Assembly: GCA_963969345.1 (NCBI GenBank)
Contig: OZ017766.1
Span: 1,922,001-1,986,000 of the forward strand
Direction: 5' to 3'
Source of the DNA: Turbatrix aceti
Lineage: Eukaryota; Nematoda; Chromadorea; Rhabditida; Panagrolaimidae
DNA length: 64,000 nt
A model generated the notes under the pieces. It did not search any database, was not told the DNA's origin, and saw only the letters and a program-made list of their open reading frames with translations. Position numbers and translations under genes: made by a program. Below are positions 32,192 through 43,911 of the stretch, one piece after another (the first letter of the stretch is position 1; each line of letters opens with the position of its first letter).

Positions 32192-32953
32192 TTTTTTGGT
32201 CTGCTCTTGATTTTTTCTGCTCTGTTTTCATCGTTGAATTTTTTGGTAAATTGATCTATTATTGTGTCATCACCGCAGACATGCAAGTAGCCACCCTTGG
32301 GAGTCGAGTTGAAGAAGTCGGAAAAATGGGAAATTTTCGGTCGGGCGAAGAAGCCAACCTCGAAATTTCTTTGTCATCATTCTCGAAAAAGAGGAAACAG
32401 GGCGATCCTACAAGATTTAGCTTATCGAGAATTCCGTCGACGTGGCCGACATCCGCGATGCGCTCCTCGAAAACGGAGACCTTGGAAGAAGAATTCGACG
32501 ACGACAGCTATGTTGTCAAAATGAATCCACGTAAAGACCGAAAAGGTCTCGTCAAAATTGCAAATGAGCTGGTTTTCGGTGGAAACGCGCGCTTCGCTTT
32601 CCTCTGATTGCTTTTGTTCTATTCCTGGTGTACCGTAAAACTTTTGATCAAATGTGAGTTGTTCGGAAGTGAACAAAATTGTTTTTTTTGTAAGAGTTTT
32701 TATTTCTTTTGTGGCGAAAAAAACGTGAGCACATTTTTTTGTACAAAAAACACTAATCGGCAACAAACGCTCAGAAAAAAATGCTGGTTGATCATGCGCC
32801 CCCTTTTCTCCTAAATCGGCTAGCAGACTCATTTTTTAACATTAAAACGTCTGTTTTTGTACCCAAGCCCCCAAATCTGTGCCTCAGTCGTTCGCGCGCT
32901 GAACAAGAAGCACAAATCTTTATCATATCTGTACAAACAAAAACAACAAGCAG
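32192..32953. other. Spacer between unknown gene and PPIL2
   Basis: A plus-strand open frame (32251-32607, Lys/Glu-rich ending in GNARFAFL) may be coding but has no family, splice or composition support. A segment near 32864-32895 resembles the sequence at 29178-29210 upstream of the dynein light chain exon. Confidence 0.4.
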
Positions 32954-34730
32954 TTAGAATCCGGTGAGTCCCTCGGGTCTCGGGGGCTTCTTCTTGGCCG
33001 CAACGGGCTGAATGCCGAGACTGCTGGCGTCCACGGTCAGTCGCTTGACGCCCGGCACAAAGTACTTGCCCACTCCGCGCCTGACGGGTTTGAGGGTCCT
33101 CGACAACAACGAGTTGTCCTCCTCTGCGTCGTCGCCGTCGCCGACCGCGCGACCTTTTTGCTCCGGGGCCGTCAGGGCCGCGCGCTCTTTCTGAATTTCC
33201 TGTTCGGCGATTTCGAAAGGGTCAAAGTAGACCTCGGCTCGGACAAACCACACTGGTTCCCGGGGCTCGTCGCTCGATTCTTCAGCGCCGAGGTTCTCGA
33301 TGGCGTTGAGCGTGTCCATTCCGCCGACGAGTCGGCCGAAGACGGTGTGCTTGCCGTCCAGGTGCTTGGCGGCAGCGAGGGTTATAAAACTGAAACGAAA
33401 AGTCTGTTTTTAAAAATCTGATAAATTTAAATAAAACCCACAATTGGGAGTTGTTGGTGTTGGTGCCCTTGTTGGCCATGGAGAGCACGCCCCGCTGGTC
33501 GTGGCGATAGCTGCCGCTGATCTCGTCCTCGAAGGGCTTGCCGAATATGCTCTCGCCGCCCTTGCCGGTGCCTGTGGGGTCGCCGCCCTGCACCATGAAA
33601 CCCGGGATCATGCGATGGAAGCGGGTCTTGTTGAAGTAGCCGTCCTTGCAGTGCGTGATGAAGTTCTCGCAGGCCTTGGGTGCGATCTTGCAGAAGAGCT
33701 CCAGGTTGAGCGGGCCGTAGTTGGTGAGGATGGAGACGTAGCCGTTCTTCGTGACTCGCGAGTACCGCACGACGTGGTCCTCGAGGACGGCAGCCCTGTT
33801 CTCGGTGACCGGGTCCATCGCGGTGGACGTGAAGCCGGCGGCCATCTTGCCCTGGCTGTAGTGGGCCGCGTTGATCTTGTCGGCGATCTTCTCGACCTCG
33901 GCCTGCTGCTGCGCCTCCTTCTCCTTGGCCTGCAGCGCGTCCAGCACGACTTTGGCCTCGCCGCTCACCTTGTTGATGTAGTACATCGGGCTCTCCATCG
34001 CCTTCTTTTCCTTCGCGATCTCGTCCTTGGTCTTGGTGTTGAACTGCACGTGGTAGAACTTTTCCATGTTGAACTTCTCGACGTCGTTCGGGTCCTGCAG
34101 CGTGATTATGTCTTTGCGGAGGAAGGACGTCTCGTTGAGCAGGTCCTTCAGGTAGTTCCGCTTCAGGTTGAGCTCGTCCACCGCGTCCATCGAGTACACG
34201 TTGCCCGTGGTCCGGATAGCGACGATCACGCTCGTCTCGGTGAAGACGCGGTACGTGACAGGGCAGATAAAGTTGCCCTCGGCGTCCTTGGCGAAGTGGA
34301 GCACGATGAGGTCCTTCAGGGACGTCTTCTTGCCGGTGACCGGGTCGTGGCCGTGTTTTTTCACGTATGGATAAATCGCGCTGAAAGCACAGAACAGGTT
34401 GCAGCTCCGCTCTCGCATCAAACCAACCTCATTTCATAGATGGTGCCGTCGGGCGAGCAAACAGGATCTTTGAATGGCACGAAACTGAGCGCGCAGTGAG
34501 AAAACGGCAGCTTTTTGAACTCCGCCCTTTGGAGCTTGGTCTTTTTGTCTGAAAAGCACGGCTATCAGGCAGGAAGTCACGCAAAACCAAACCAACCATC
34601 TTTGTGCCCGCCGTAGAGATTCTTCCACTCTTTCGTCGTCAAATATCTGAAAGCCACGCACACTTCGTCAATCAAGCGACACAACCAAAATAACTCACAG
34701 TTTATCCGACTGATGCTGCTTTTTACCCAT
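32954..34730 (-). CDS. cyn-4: PPIL2-type U-box cyclophilin (CYN-4/MOG-6 orthologue)
   Basis: Exons 34730-34699, 34646-34597, 34548-34428, 34380-33442 and 33389-32954 encode 525 residues. It opens with MGKKQHQSDKL, then LTTKEWKNLYGGHKD, both typical of PPIL2. A U-box lies around 42-120 (PVCSPDGTIYE, FICPVTYRVF). The cyclophilin domain starts near 279 (GYVSIL) and includes FHRMIPGFMVQGGDPTGTG, SMANKGTNTNNSQFF and HLDGKHTVFGRLVGG. The tail is charged with KKKPPRPEG. The nuclear protein associates with the spliceosome; U-box E3 activity is reported in the family, while the cyclophilin domain usually has weak isomerase activity. Two of the four introns have GTTGGT donors. The GPx copy 2 stop lies 417 bp upstream on the same strand. 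Confidence 0.95.
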
Positions 34731-35146
34731 TTTATAGATTCAGAACGAATGCGAAAAAGGAGTCTGCGGATATAAATTGGTTGAAAAACAAGCACAACTT
34801 GCTCAAAACAGAAAACAACGTGCGCAAACGGGCTTGGCAAAACGCCCTGAACAAAATATAATCTTGCCCGCGTGGGGCGCTTGTGAAAAAGTTGCCTGCC
34901 TGCTCCTAAGCAATAGGCTATGGCGGTCGACTGGAGTATCCGTGAAGGTCTTTGGATTTCATACTAGCTCTGTAATTTTCCGCCGGTGTGTGCTTTTGTT
35001 TTTCGAAATTGTTTCACTTGTCCCAAATCTCGTCTTCCGTACAAACAACAATTTTTATTTCATTAATTGTTTATACAAAAACTGGGGGCATCCCAACAGG
35101 TGACAAACAATAAAAAACCAATACAAAGATTGCAAGTTTTATCAGG
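34731..35146. other. Spacer between GPx copy 2 and PPIL2
   Basis: Holds the GPx copy 2 3' end on the minus strand; otherwise AT-rich with no gene. The distance is larger than for the likely operon junctions in this window. Confidence 0.45.
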
Positions 35147-35750
35147 TTAGAGGAGCTTCTCGATGTCGGGGATCATCGCCTTCGGCGAAGTCGTGGGTGC
35201 GTAGCGGTTGACGACCCTGCCCTCGCGATCGACGAGGAATTTGGCGAAATTCCACTTGATGGCATCGAAAAAAGTGCCGCCCTGCTCTTCCTTCAGGAAT
35301 TTGTAAAGAGGGTCGGCATTATCGCCGTTCACGTCGATCTTGCCGTAGAGATCCGGCTCGAACTTGTACTTCTCGGTGACGTTTTTTTTGATGTCGATGG
35401 AGCAGCCGGGTTCCTGGTTTCTGAACTGGTTGCAGGGGAATGCAGCCACCACCAGGCCCTTGTCGTGGTACTTGTCGAGTAGCTCCTTGAGCTCGGAATA
35501 GTTGCTGTCAGCCAGACCGCACTGTGAGGCGACGTTGACCACGATCACGACCTTGCCGCTGAAAAGCAGGGGATGGTTTGCAATTTGCAACGCGAGCGTC
35601 GACTCACCGATATTTCTCGAGGCTGACGGGCTTGTCGTCGCCGTCCTTGACGGTGAAGTTGTAGATGGTGCGGTCGGCCTTGTTCGCCATGCTGTAGGCG
35701 ACGCGAGTGAACAGTACGGAGGAGAGGAGACGATTTCCGGCAGAAAGCAT
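35147..35750 (-). CDS. Glutathione peroxidase (PHGPx-like, cysteine type), copy 2
   Basis: Exons 35750-35608 and 35558-35147 encode 184 residues with the same catalytic set as copy 1: Cys61 in NVASQCGL, Gln in [12 protein letters not shown], Trp in WNFAKF. Differences cluster in the second exon (for example [10 protein letters not shown] for [10 protein letters not shown]), and the C-terminus is four residues shorter. Exon 1 and the 49 nt intron are essentially identical to copy 1, so the copies are recent or have been homogenised. It lies inverted, about 5 kb from copy 1, and its upstream region contains matching intron sequence but no dynein light chain exon. The ATG follows AAATTTAG directly. 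A TATATAA stands 24 bp before the ATG. Confidence 0.95.
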
Positions 35751-35773
35751 CTAAATTTGGGCTGTTTAGAGAA

Positions 35774-35780
35774 TTATATA
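35774..35780 (-). promoter_or_regulatory. TATA-like element upstream of GPx copy 2
   Basis: GTATATAATTC on the minus strand, 24 bp before the ATG. The corresponding stretch of copy 1 (CGATTTTGTCCC) lacks it. Confidence 0.4.
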
Positions 35781-35809
35781 CCACAACACGACCGGCAGCA
35801 CGAAAAATC

Positions 35810-35955
35810 CCGGCTTGAAGAAGACAAACAAATATCACCGCAGTTGCTGGCTGACAATGTGCGCACTTTGGGGCGTCGCTTGAGGTTGAAAACGCGCACA
35901 CACTGGGCATATTTTTTTTGTTGTTTATCGAAGAACACAAAAAACATGTTTACTT
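35810..35955 (-). repeat. Duplicated copy of dynein light chain intron sequence
   Basis: Read on the minus strand, this segment matches 29125-29290 (shared GTGTGTGCGCGTTTTCA, CCCAAAGTGCGCACAT, GTCAGCCAGCAACTG). In copy 1 it is the end of the dynein light chain intron; here the following dynein exon is missing and GPx copy 2 begins about 60 bp later. Confidence 0.8.
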
Positions 35956-36203
35956 GTTTTTTGAACACAGCGGACGCATGATGATTGAACGTTTGCGGCG
36001 GACAAGTTTCATCAACTTTTTCGTTGTTTCGTGCGATCAAAGTTTAAATCTGCAAATCTGAGGTCTTCCGAAAGTTCCAGATGATAAGGATCTGTGTTCT
36101 GTGAACTCTTTCATTAATATTATTGAATTTTTTACAGTTCATATTTTGCTAGTTCCTCATTGTCGTTCCGTGTATTAGCCCTTGTTTTTGCGAGCGGTTT
36201 CGC

Positions 36204-36247
36204 GATTTGTGTTCGCTGGAGGCCGCATTGTCCAGCGAACACAAATC
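36204..36247. repeat. Perfect 17 bp hairpin with 10 nt loop
   Basis: GATTTGTGTTCGCTGGA at 36204-36220 and its exact complement at 36231-36247, separated by GGCCGCATTG. In the spacer between GPx copy 2 and LPP; no coding context. Confidence 0.85.
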
Positions 36248-36857
36248 ACAAATCGTTGCATTCTGATGCACTGCCCTCCCCCCATTTTCTTGCTTTCATA
36301 TCCGTGGTTTCGTGCTTGTATAAATACGAAAAAAAGCTAGTCCATATACAAATTGCATAAAAAGTTATTACGATTACGGCATGCGATTACGGTTAGCTGG
36401 TGTTGAATCCCAGAAGACGCTAAAAGAAGCTTGCACTGAAGAACCACGATGGAGGATACAAAAAGCAGATTCTGAGGATTCTGGAGACTACGGAACACGA
36501 TTCAGAGGCTGGTAGCCGGAGTAGGCAGGCCGAGGGCTGCTGAAAATGACGCATGAGGTCCGGGGTGTCGGGGGCGTGCCTTCGGGGTCAGTCAGCACTC
36601 ACGTCCACGTCAAAACCACCAAACAAAACCGAGCTGTATTGCATAGTTTACCCAACACTTCGCACAAAACAACAAGCAATAAAAAAAGGAGGTAACCGGC
36701 GTCGATTTGTGTGTGTAATCTCGGATGCATTGTCAAAGTAAAAACAAAGGTAGAAAATGTGAGTGATCCTCAAATGCGTCCGCTTGTGACCTCGGAGAAG
36801 GCAGGATCCGGCTTGCGTGGCCTGGAGAAAGAGGAGGAGCAGCTAGTGTGGTGTGGG

Positions 36858-38689
36858 CTACCTGATATGGCGCGACCCAGACCCGGGGGAGGGAATGCGG
36901 TACGTCTGGCCCCGCCCATGAGCCTGGGGGTAGGCTGGGTCCTCGTCGTCGTCACTGACGTTGACCGGCAGCACGAGCACCGGATCGAGGAAGATCCCCG
37001 AGCGGTGTGGAGGCGCGTGGTACGTGACCGGAAGCCTGAAGCAGGAGGGTTCGGTCAGGCGTACACGACGGAGTCGGGTGCAAGGTCGGGGTTGTATTTG
37101 TGAGCGCACACCAAAGGTCAAATTTTGTTGAACGCCAGCTAGTGCGTCGGAAGGGCATCCGCGTGCCGTGCGCGACTTCCAGGTGGTGACGAAGCAGTTA
37201 TCACTCTTTATTCTCGTGCGTGGTTGAAAAGCGATGCAACGGAAAGAAAAAATCTAACGACAGCCAAAAAAAAGAGATGTCATTGTGCTGGACGGCATGG
37301 GCCTCTTCGGGCTCAAATCAATGGCGCGGCGGGCGTTCTGCGTCGTCAAGCAAGGTTATTACTTAAGGCGACGTGGCAAAGGTTAGTACATGAACAACAA
37401 AGTTGAGATCTACGCGGATCAAAGAAAAAAACTGAGTTAAAAAAGAGCGGAAAATGCGGAGAAAACAGATTGAAAAAAATGTGAAGTAGTAAAAGTTAAA
37501 AGAGCGGAGGGGTGGCCTAAAAGACAAAAAGCTTCAAGGAACCAACGCTTTCTCGTTGCCTGCCGCGTTCTGGCCGGCCGGGATGAAGGAGGGCCCCCGG
37601 GCTTGTTCGCTGTGAGCGCCGTCGCCGCTGTTGTTAAGCACGATGGAGCGCGCCGTGATGACGGGCTTGTTGGACGCGATCGGCACGCCGACGCCTACGC
37701 CCTCCTCGACGGTGACCACGGTGCGGCTGTCGAGCGGGATGAGACCAAACGAGCACGAGCTGTCGTGGGCCGGGGGGATCTCCCGGCGCTTGAACACCTC
37801 AGCGATGCAGACCGCCACGATGATGCCGATCGTCGAGCCGAAGAACGTGCCGACCAGGACGTCCGACCAGTGGTGCTTGTAGTCACTGACGCGGGAGTAG
37901 GCTACGAAGGCGGCGCCAAAGAAGAGCGCGAACTGGATCGCCGGTACGACGATCCGGCTCAGCAGTGGCTTGTACAGCCTCGCGTGCAGGTACAGCTGAA
38001 AGCAGCCAGGTGAGGCGGCCGTCCTCGATCCCGGAGCAACTCACCGAAATGTACCACGCTACGTAGAACGAAAACGACGCGTGGCCCGAGTAGAAGGAGA
38101 GCATGGACTCGTGGATCATCCTCGAGTCGTTGCCGGTGCACTTGAAGTTGACGATGTACTTGTGATCAGACGCGCAGTTGGTATAACCGATGTCCGGCTT
38201 GCACACATCCATGAAGTGGGGCCGGTGTCGCCCGATCGTGTACTTGGCGACGTCGACCATCAGCTGGTTGAAGCAGACGCCGAGGCAGAAGTAGCCCAGA
38301 AAGACGTAGAGCCGCACCAGCAGACGATGCACCGACCGCGAGCCGCACGTGTAGCGCTTGAACTGGGTTGCACACGACTTTTCCCAAGCCAGCGCCCGGA
38401 AAATTTCGGTGCCGATGATGAGCAAGACGGCGGTTCCTAGGCCGATGACGATCAGCATGTGCCGGGTCACCGTGCTCGGCTGGAACGGGTACCGGATCGA
38501 CTCGTCGTCGCAGTAGAAGCCTCTCTTGTAAGGCTTGACGAACTCGTGGAAGATGAGCATCGGCAGCGCTGAAAATACACAATTCAACCTGCCCGGAGCA
38601 AAAATACACAAATTAGGCTAAAACTCACCGCAGATGACCAGGACGAGAAAGTCGCAGATAACCCGCGACACGGATATCATCTCCGTCAT
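36858..38689 (-). CDS. Lipid phosphate phosphatase (LPP/PAP2), two possible C-termini
   Basis: Exons 38689-38629, 38568-38045 and 37995-37534 give 348 residues ending EKALVP. The three PAP2 catalytic motifs are intact: KYTIGRHRPH, SFYSGHAS and SRVSDYKHHWSDV, among six membrane spans. These plasma-membrane or ER enzymes dephosphorylate phosphatidate, lysophosphatidate and related lipids on the outer face. A second ending is supported: a GTTGGT donor at 37546, ten bases before the stop, can join in phase to an acceptor CTGCTTCAG at 37036, adding 37035-36858 and giving 403 residues ending SGSRHIR. That extra exon is Pro/Asp-rich (VNVSDDDEDPAYPQ). The shorter and longer forms would differ in the cytosolic tail. 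Confidence 0.9.
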
Positions 38690-40944
38690 GGCGGACAGTC
38701 GATGGTAATCACGCTGGGCGTTGGACGTGAGGTAGTCACCGAAGAAGAGTCTACAGCCTCGATGCCGTGACCTGTAACCCACGGAAGAGTGGTGCTCAAG
38801 CCGGGTGTCTCCGAATTACCTGCAAAAGCGGCGGTTAAAGCAGCAGGCGCGGATCGGCCACAGAGCCGCGCTTAAAAATAGACGAGACGCCGACAGGATC
38901 GATCGATAATCGGTTGCGGCAACAGAAGCAACCGCAGAGATCGCCGTCAACAGCACAAACGCCTGCTAGAGGAGGAGAAAAAGGCCGAGTCACCGTCTGG
39001 CCTCCGGAAGTGATGTAAGCGCACCCTGCACAGAAACAGAGACCCTCTTCCAGAGCCACAGTCCAGACCGCCAGAGAACAACAAATAGCAACAACAAAAA
39101 AAGCAACATCGAAATGAACTTCCAGGTCGCGTTGGCAAAACGTGTCCAGTGCTCGGATTCAAAAAGGTGGAAACTTGTAAGCAGGCCCCATTGCTGATGA
39201 TTATCCCGGCGCACTAGCCAGTGGCAAGCATCGACACAAGGCAAAGGTCCTCAAAATGTCACCACCCTCTGGTAATGAGTGCCATTAAAGCGTTGAAAAT
39301 TACTGCGCTGGCTTTACGACTGGGCAAACGAGTTGGATGTTTTTAATTAACAAAGGATATGGATATAGAGAGAGCAAAGAACAGGCAGATACAGTTTTTT
39401 AAATCACTCAACCGCAAAGCGGAATCTGGCATGCCGAGCGTACAGGCTGTGGTCGGGTCGCGGTCCAACACTGAGTGAGCGACGCGCGCTGTCAGGTAAA
39501 CGCAATTAGAGCACGCGATATGCGAGATGAAAAGCAAACGCGCAATTAGACAAGTTATCAGCCTAAACTCGGAAAAACACTCTTTGGCCTCCACGGATCA
39601 CGGGTTTGGTACTTATTATTTCGCCGAGCCAGAGTGCCCGCTTCTTTGCGTGCAAGTGAAATAGTTAATTTTCTGCGTGTGCATAAAGCGCGAATTGCGG
39701 CTGTAAAGAGACAAGTTGTTGTGCGGCGGCGGCGTGGAGGATGCGAGACAGACAAACAGCCGCTGCGTGGTCTTCGTGCTCGCGGTGCGGTGCCTGTGGC
39801 CCCGCCAATGCCAGTCTGCGACAGGACGGGTTGTGCCCGGTCGTTGACTAGGTTACTGGGCGCCATCATCGGCGATGAATACGCGCCGGAGGGAAGGGCA
39901 CGCGGCAGTGACGGGGATTGATAGCGGGAGGCTGCTTGAAAGCAAACTTGGTGCATGCCCGGGCGAAACACGCATTGGGCCTTGTTTTGTTCCTGCCAGA
40001 GGCAAAAGACCAAAAATAACACAGCTGCGCCCACTTTGGGGACCGAGGGAGGATAGTGCTGCTGAACCGAGCCAAGTTCGCTCGCCAGAGCTCCATGACG
40101 AGCATGCACACCACTTCGCAGCACAAAATAATCTGGATTGCAGCATTTGAATTTCATGAGAAAGTGATCGCGCAAAAGATGGGACAATTTTTTGATGCGT
40201 GCAATGCGAAGAAGGAAGGCCGCCTCGCCCGTTCAATTCATTCTACGCCCCCGAGAAGGTCGCCCGACCGCGAACATATTTGTACGCGGCCCTCTTCAAG
40301 CCCTTCTCTCCATTGACACTCTTTTCTTGCGTGGGGTCATACGCCGAGATTTATGGGCCCGGCCCACCTGAATCACGAAATCGTGCAACGCCCAACTGAG
40401 AACGCCGCGTGAAAGGCCCGGTCTCAGTAGCAGGCGAGAGTGAGTCACTCTTCCCGCGACTGTGTATGACCCCAGGAAAGAATCGTTCTACGTCATGAAC
40501 CTTTACATTAAAAAAGGGAAACACTGATTGTGCAATGCACAGGGTGTGTACCCTGTAAAGTTACGAATCTCCAAGCGAGCGGGCAATTCATATATTCGGT
40601 CGTGTGTGATATCTTCGAAACCGGTCGAAGCAAACTGGCCAGATAAGCGTAGGATATTCGTCCTTTTTTTGTGACGACATTGATTGTCGGAAAACGTGAA
40701 AGGATCAAAGAAGGGCGGTCAGAACTCTTTACACCTGCAGCAAACAAATAAAATTTATTCGAGTGCCAATTTATTCGATTGCTAATTCGCCTGTTTAAAA
40801 ACTAACAATGACAGAAGTTTAAAAATTACAATATCTCAGAGGAAACGGTATAAAAGTCAGCGCCGCGAGCGGGAGCGACTCAATTTTTGTCGTCGAGCAG
40901 CGCCAACACGCGTGATTGCGCCAAGCCTCCGTCCCGGATTGGTT
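38690..40944. other. Spacer between LPP and the Pro/Ser-rich gene
   Basis: About 2.2 kb with open frames on both strands of the GC-richer parts (39640-40200) but no recognisable domain or splice-linked start. Right end carries the promoter of the gene at 40945. Confidence 0.45.
40849..40856 (+). promoter_or_regulatory. TATA box of the gene at 40945
   Basis: TATAAAAG 89 bp before the ATG, within GC-rich flank; a standard core promoter position. Confidence 0.6.
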
Positions 40945-41660
40945 ATGTGCTCTATGTTCTCGGATCCGATTTGCATGTACAGTCCCGCGAACACCTCACT
41001 GCAGCAATTCTCTGCACAGAGCGTCTACGTCCCGCCCCCGCAGCCAATGATGCTTCCGCGTTCCGTATGTTTTTAAGAGAAAATTGATGCGTGCAACGCG
41101 CATTCCAGGGTCCACCTGAATCGGACGCGTCGTATCTCGCGGCGCTTCTGGCCGCCAACCAGGCCCATGTAGTGGCTCTTAGACAGGTGGAGGTGACACG
41201 CTCTCAGGTGGAGCATCTCATGGTCAACGCGCCGCCGTCGCTCAGAAGTACACTTGACTCTTCAGGGCGCATCGGAGCCAGCCAGAGCTTCTGCCGGAAT
41301 CCGCCGCCTTTTTTCAGCGGCCCGATGCCTCTTTCGTGTCGAGACGACAATTTTTTTGGCGGCTTCCCCGATCAAATTGGTTTCAACCACAGCCAGGTGA
41401 CTGGATTAGGCGAGCCTTCCATGTTCCATTCCCTGATGCTCTCGACCCCGGCATCGCCATCTCTCAGCTGCGAGCCTCCACGGTACGCGCACAGCACTCG
41501 GCACATGGAATACTTCGAGCCGACCTACACTCCGACTTTTCACCCCGATCGGGGGCATCCTCCTCTGGCCTCGACCCGTTCCATGTCCCCGGCGAATTCT
41601 GAGTACCACTTTGAACCGCTTCAGGGTCTTGCATTTGCTCAGGGAGAAACCCGCCATTAG
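40945..41660 (+). CDS. Pro/Ser-rich protein of unknown function, 223 residues
   Basis: Exons 40945-41064 and 41109-41660 join in phase. The N-terminus (MCSMFSDPICMYSPANTS) has no signal peptide. A predicted helix follows (SYLAALLAANQAHVVALRQ, VTRSQVEHLM), then a long low-complexity region rich in Pro, Ser, Phe and His without membrane spans. This is the composition of many transcription cofactors or scaffold proteins, but no domain is visible and I do not assign one. A TATA box upstream, a standard GTATGT donor, a CCAG acceptor and AATAAA at 41672-41677 support a real gene. Confidence 0.65.
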
Positions 41661-41671
41661 TTTTTTTGTTG

Positions 41672-41677
41672 AATAAA
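41672..41677 (+). promoter_or_regulatory. Poly(A) signal after the Pro/Ser-rich gene
   Basis: AATAAA 12 bp after the stop, 200 bp before the next same-strand ATG. Confidence 0.5.
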
Positions 41678-41876
41678 GCTGGTTGAACGGATTTGACTGC
41701 ATGCAGACCGTTTCTTTTGGTCCGGATGCCTTTTTTTGCAGCTGGTCACGTGTAAGCGGCAACGCGGTGTCTGCTTACGCCGGGCTGTGGATCTCTCAGA
41801 ATGATAGAATAGATAAACAAACGCTTTGAGTGGTACGCAACGGCTTGCAGCAGAATGATCACTGCGGACGCCCAAA

Positions 41877-43588
41877 ATGGAAGCGGCGGTTGTATCGTCG
41901 CTCGAGAAGCGGCACGTGAGGAACCTAGGCATCTCCCAGGCTCTCCTCTGCACGCTGACCATCTTCGCCATCGTCGACGTTCATCTGAGACTCGTTGGCC
42001 TCGAAGCCGACTGTTCATCTTGTTTTGAGGTCAACGAGCTGATTGCGCGATCGAAGCGGTCTCCTGGCATCAACACCGCCCCCAATGGACGAGTCAATGC
42101 CACCCCGAGTGACCTGTGGGTGCACTCACTCACCAAAATCCAGGTAGAGTGTAGCGCGGTGAACAAAAAAATTCACGGGGGGTTTTCAGATGAATGATCT
42201 GCTGAACAAGTGTCTCGAGATTCACGAATACTGTGCTGACGAGGCAAACAGCGAGCGCGGCCCTCCAGGTCCCGTCGGATTGGTAGGGCCGCCAGGTGAG
42301 CCTGGTCCCCGGGGTCAGCCGGGTCATCCAGGCCTACCTGGCGTCCCCGGCCCTCAGGGACCGATTGGACCGCCCGGTCGGGCCGGACAGGACGCCCTCT
42401 GTCCCCAGTGCCCGGTGGCCGAGAAGTACATCACTCAGCAGCCGCTGGAGTGCCCGCGCGTCGAGCAGATGGAGTGCCCCTCCCGACTCAGCTTCGATGG
42501 CGAGGACGCGCCTCGAGGAGTCGACAGACTTGTCCCCTTCATCGTTGAAAACGTGAGTGCATATATTTTTCATCTCTGCGTGCACGTCTTTTTCAGATGC
42601 TCGAAAACGAAACCAAGGTGGACGCTTGCGTGCGCATCTGCATCCAGAACTTCACGTTTGGCGAGCCGACCGAAGAGGTCATTACCACCACCGAGCTGGC
42701 TTACATCGAAGGCGCCACGGCTCGTACGTCTTTGTTTCAGGATGTTGCCATTGTGATTACCCTTTTCAGACTGTTTCTTGACCGACCTCGGCAAACCGGT
42801 CTTCCACGCACACGCCAACACGTACTACGGCGCCTGGATGCGGGACGCCTACCCGCGGACCGGTCAGGACTCCAACAAGAGGTGGATCACCACCCACTTC
42901 CAGGGCGACACGATAGTCGAGTTCATCTCCGAGGCGGACATGCGCCGGGACATAGTCCACAAAACGTACAAGCTTCCCTTCATCTACGACGGCACGAATC
43001 CCGTGTTTTTCAACTCTTCGTTTTACTTCCACCGCGCGGGAACGCCCAAGATCGGTCGCTACGACCTCAGGACCAAAACGTACAGCGACGTCGTCATCAG
43101 CGAGCGCGCGGCGCACAAGGGAGACCACGTAAGAGGACGAAAGGATCAGATGGAGGCCTAACAGGGGATTTTAGTATCTCTTCAACAAGTCGATGAATTA
43201 CTTCGATCTCGCCGTCGACGAGAACGCGCTCTGGGTGCTTTTCCACTACGAAGACACGCCCTATCTCTCAGTGGCCAAGCTCGACATCGGCAACCTGACC
43301 ATCTATGAGACCTGGAATCTGACGATGATCAACCACACGAGCGTCTCAAACGGCTTCGTCGTCTGCGGCGTGCTCTACCTTGTTCACTCCGGGCGCGAGC
43401 TCAAATCGGAGATAACAGTGGCTTACGACTTTTACCGCTCAAAGTACCGCAAGCCCAATATCCAGTGGGTGAATCTGTACCGCAACGCGAACATGATGAG
43501 CTACAATCCGTTTGACAAAAGAGTCTACGTCTACGACCATGGCTACCTCCTCACCATGCCCGCCAGGATCAGTTGGAGGGCCAAATAG
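41877..43588 (+). CDS. Collagen-olfactomedin transmembrane protein (UNC-122/COF-2/gliomedin type)
   Basis: Exons 41877-42143, 42190-42552, 42597-42723, 42770-43128 and 43175-43588 encode 509 residues. A type II membrane segment lies near 20-42 ([18 protein letters not shown]). A KRSP basic site follows, then one short collagen run (about 132-175, [19 protein letters not shown] onward), Cys-rich linkers ([15 protein letters not shown]) and a C-terminal olfactomedin domain: [48 protein letters not shown] and [15 protein letters not shown]. This architecture is that of gliomedin and nematode UNC-122 and COF-2, extracellular proteins at neuromuscular or neuroglial contacts and in coelomocytes. 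Intron 3 contains a second good acceptor (TTTGTTTCAG at 42740), but use of it would add a stop-prone segment. Confidence 0.92.
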
Positions 43589-43911
43589 GCGCGACACCTG
43601 ATACATTCGGCTTGTTTGTTTACAGTTACGATCGCCGCGCGAGAAATAAATTACGAAGGGAAAGTTTGCATCTTTTTTTGTGACAGCATTACGGGCCTAT
43701 TGTTCTCTGGCTGCGCGTGCGTGGAAAGAAAACGCAATCAATGTGCGTGTCTGAGACAACAGCTTCCACGGCGCGCGCCCCCGCTGATGGGATGCATAAA
43801 GAACGTAGAAAAAACAAAGTCGCTATGATTCAGCGCTTTGTTTGACTGATAAAACAACACCGGCGGCATGCGAAAAGATCTTTATCGCCAGAGGATGCAC
43901 TCAGCGCAGCG
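43589..43911. other. Spacer before the transthyretin-like gene
   Basis: 323 bp, no coding sequence. ATGCATAAAGA near 43794 could serve as a weak TATA element. Confidence 0.4.

Larger units (their letters stand above)
35751..36857. other. Spacer between LPP and GPx copy 2
   Basis: Contains the duplicated segment and the hairpin listed separately. The part 36360-36700 is of mixed composition with no gene. LPP alternative 3' exon begins at 36858. Confidence 0.45.

Noticed and set aside
32251..32607. 119-codon plus-strand frame ending in an acidic then basic segment.
   Set aside because: No homology, no splice partner, no promoter or poly(A) context; left as spacer but not excluded.
29579..35750. 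Possible selenocysteine in the glutathione peroxidases.
   Set aside because: Both catalytic positions are TGC cysteine codons; no in-frame TGA and no SECIS-like structure was noticed.
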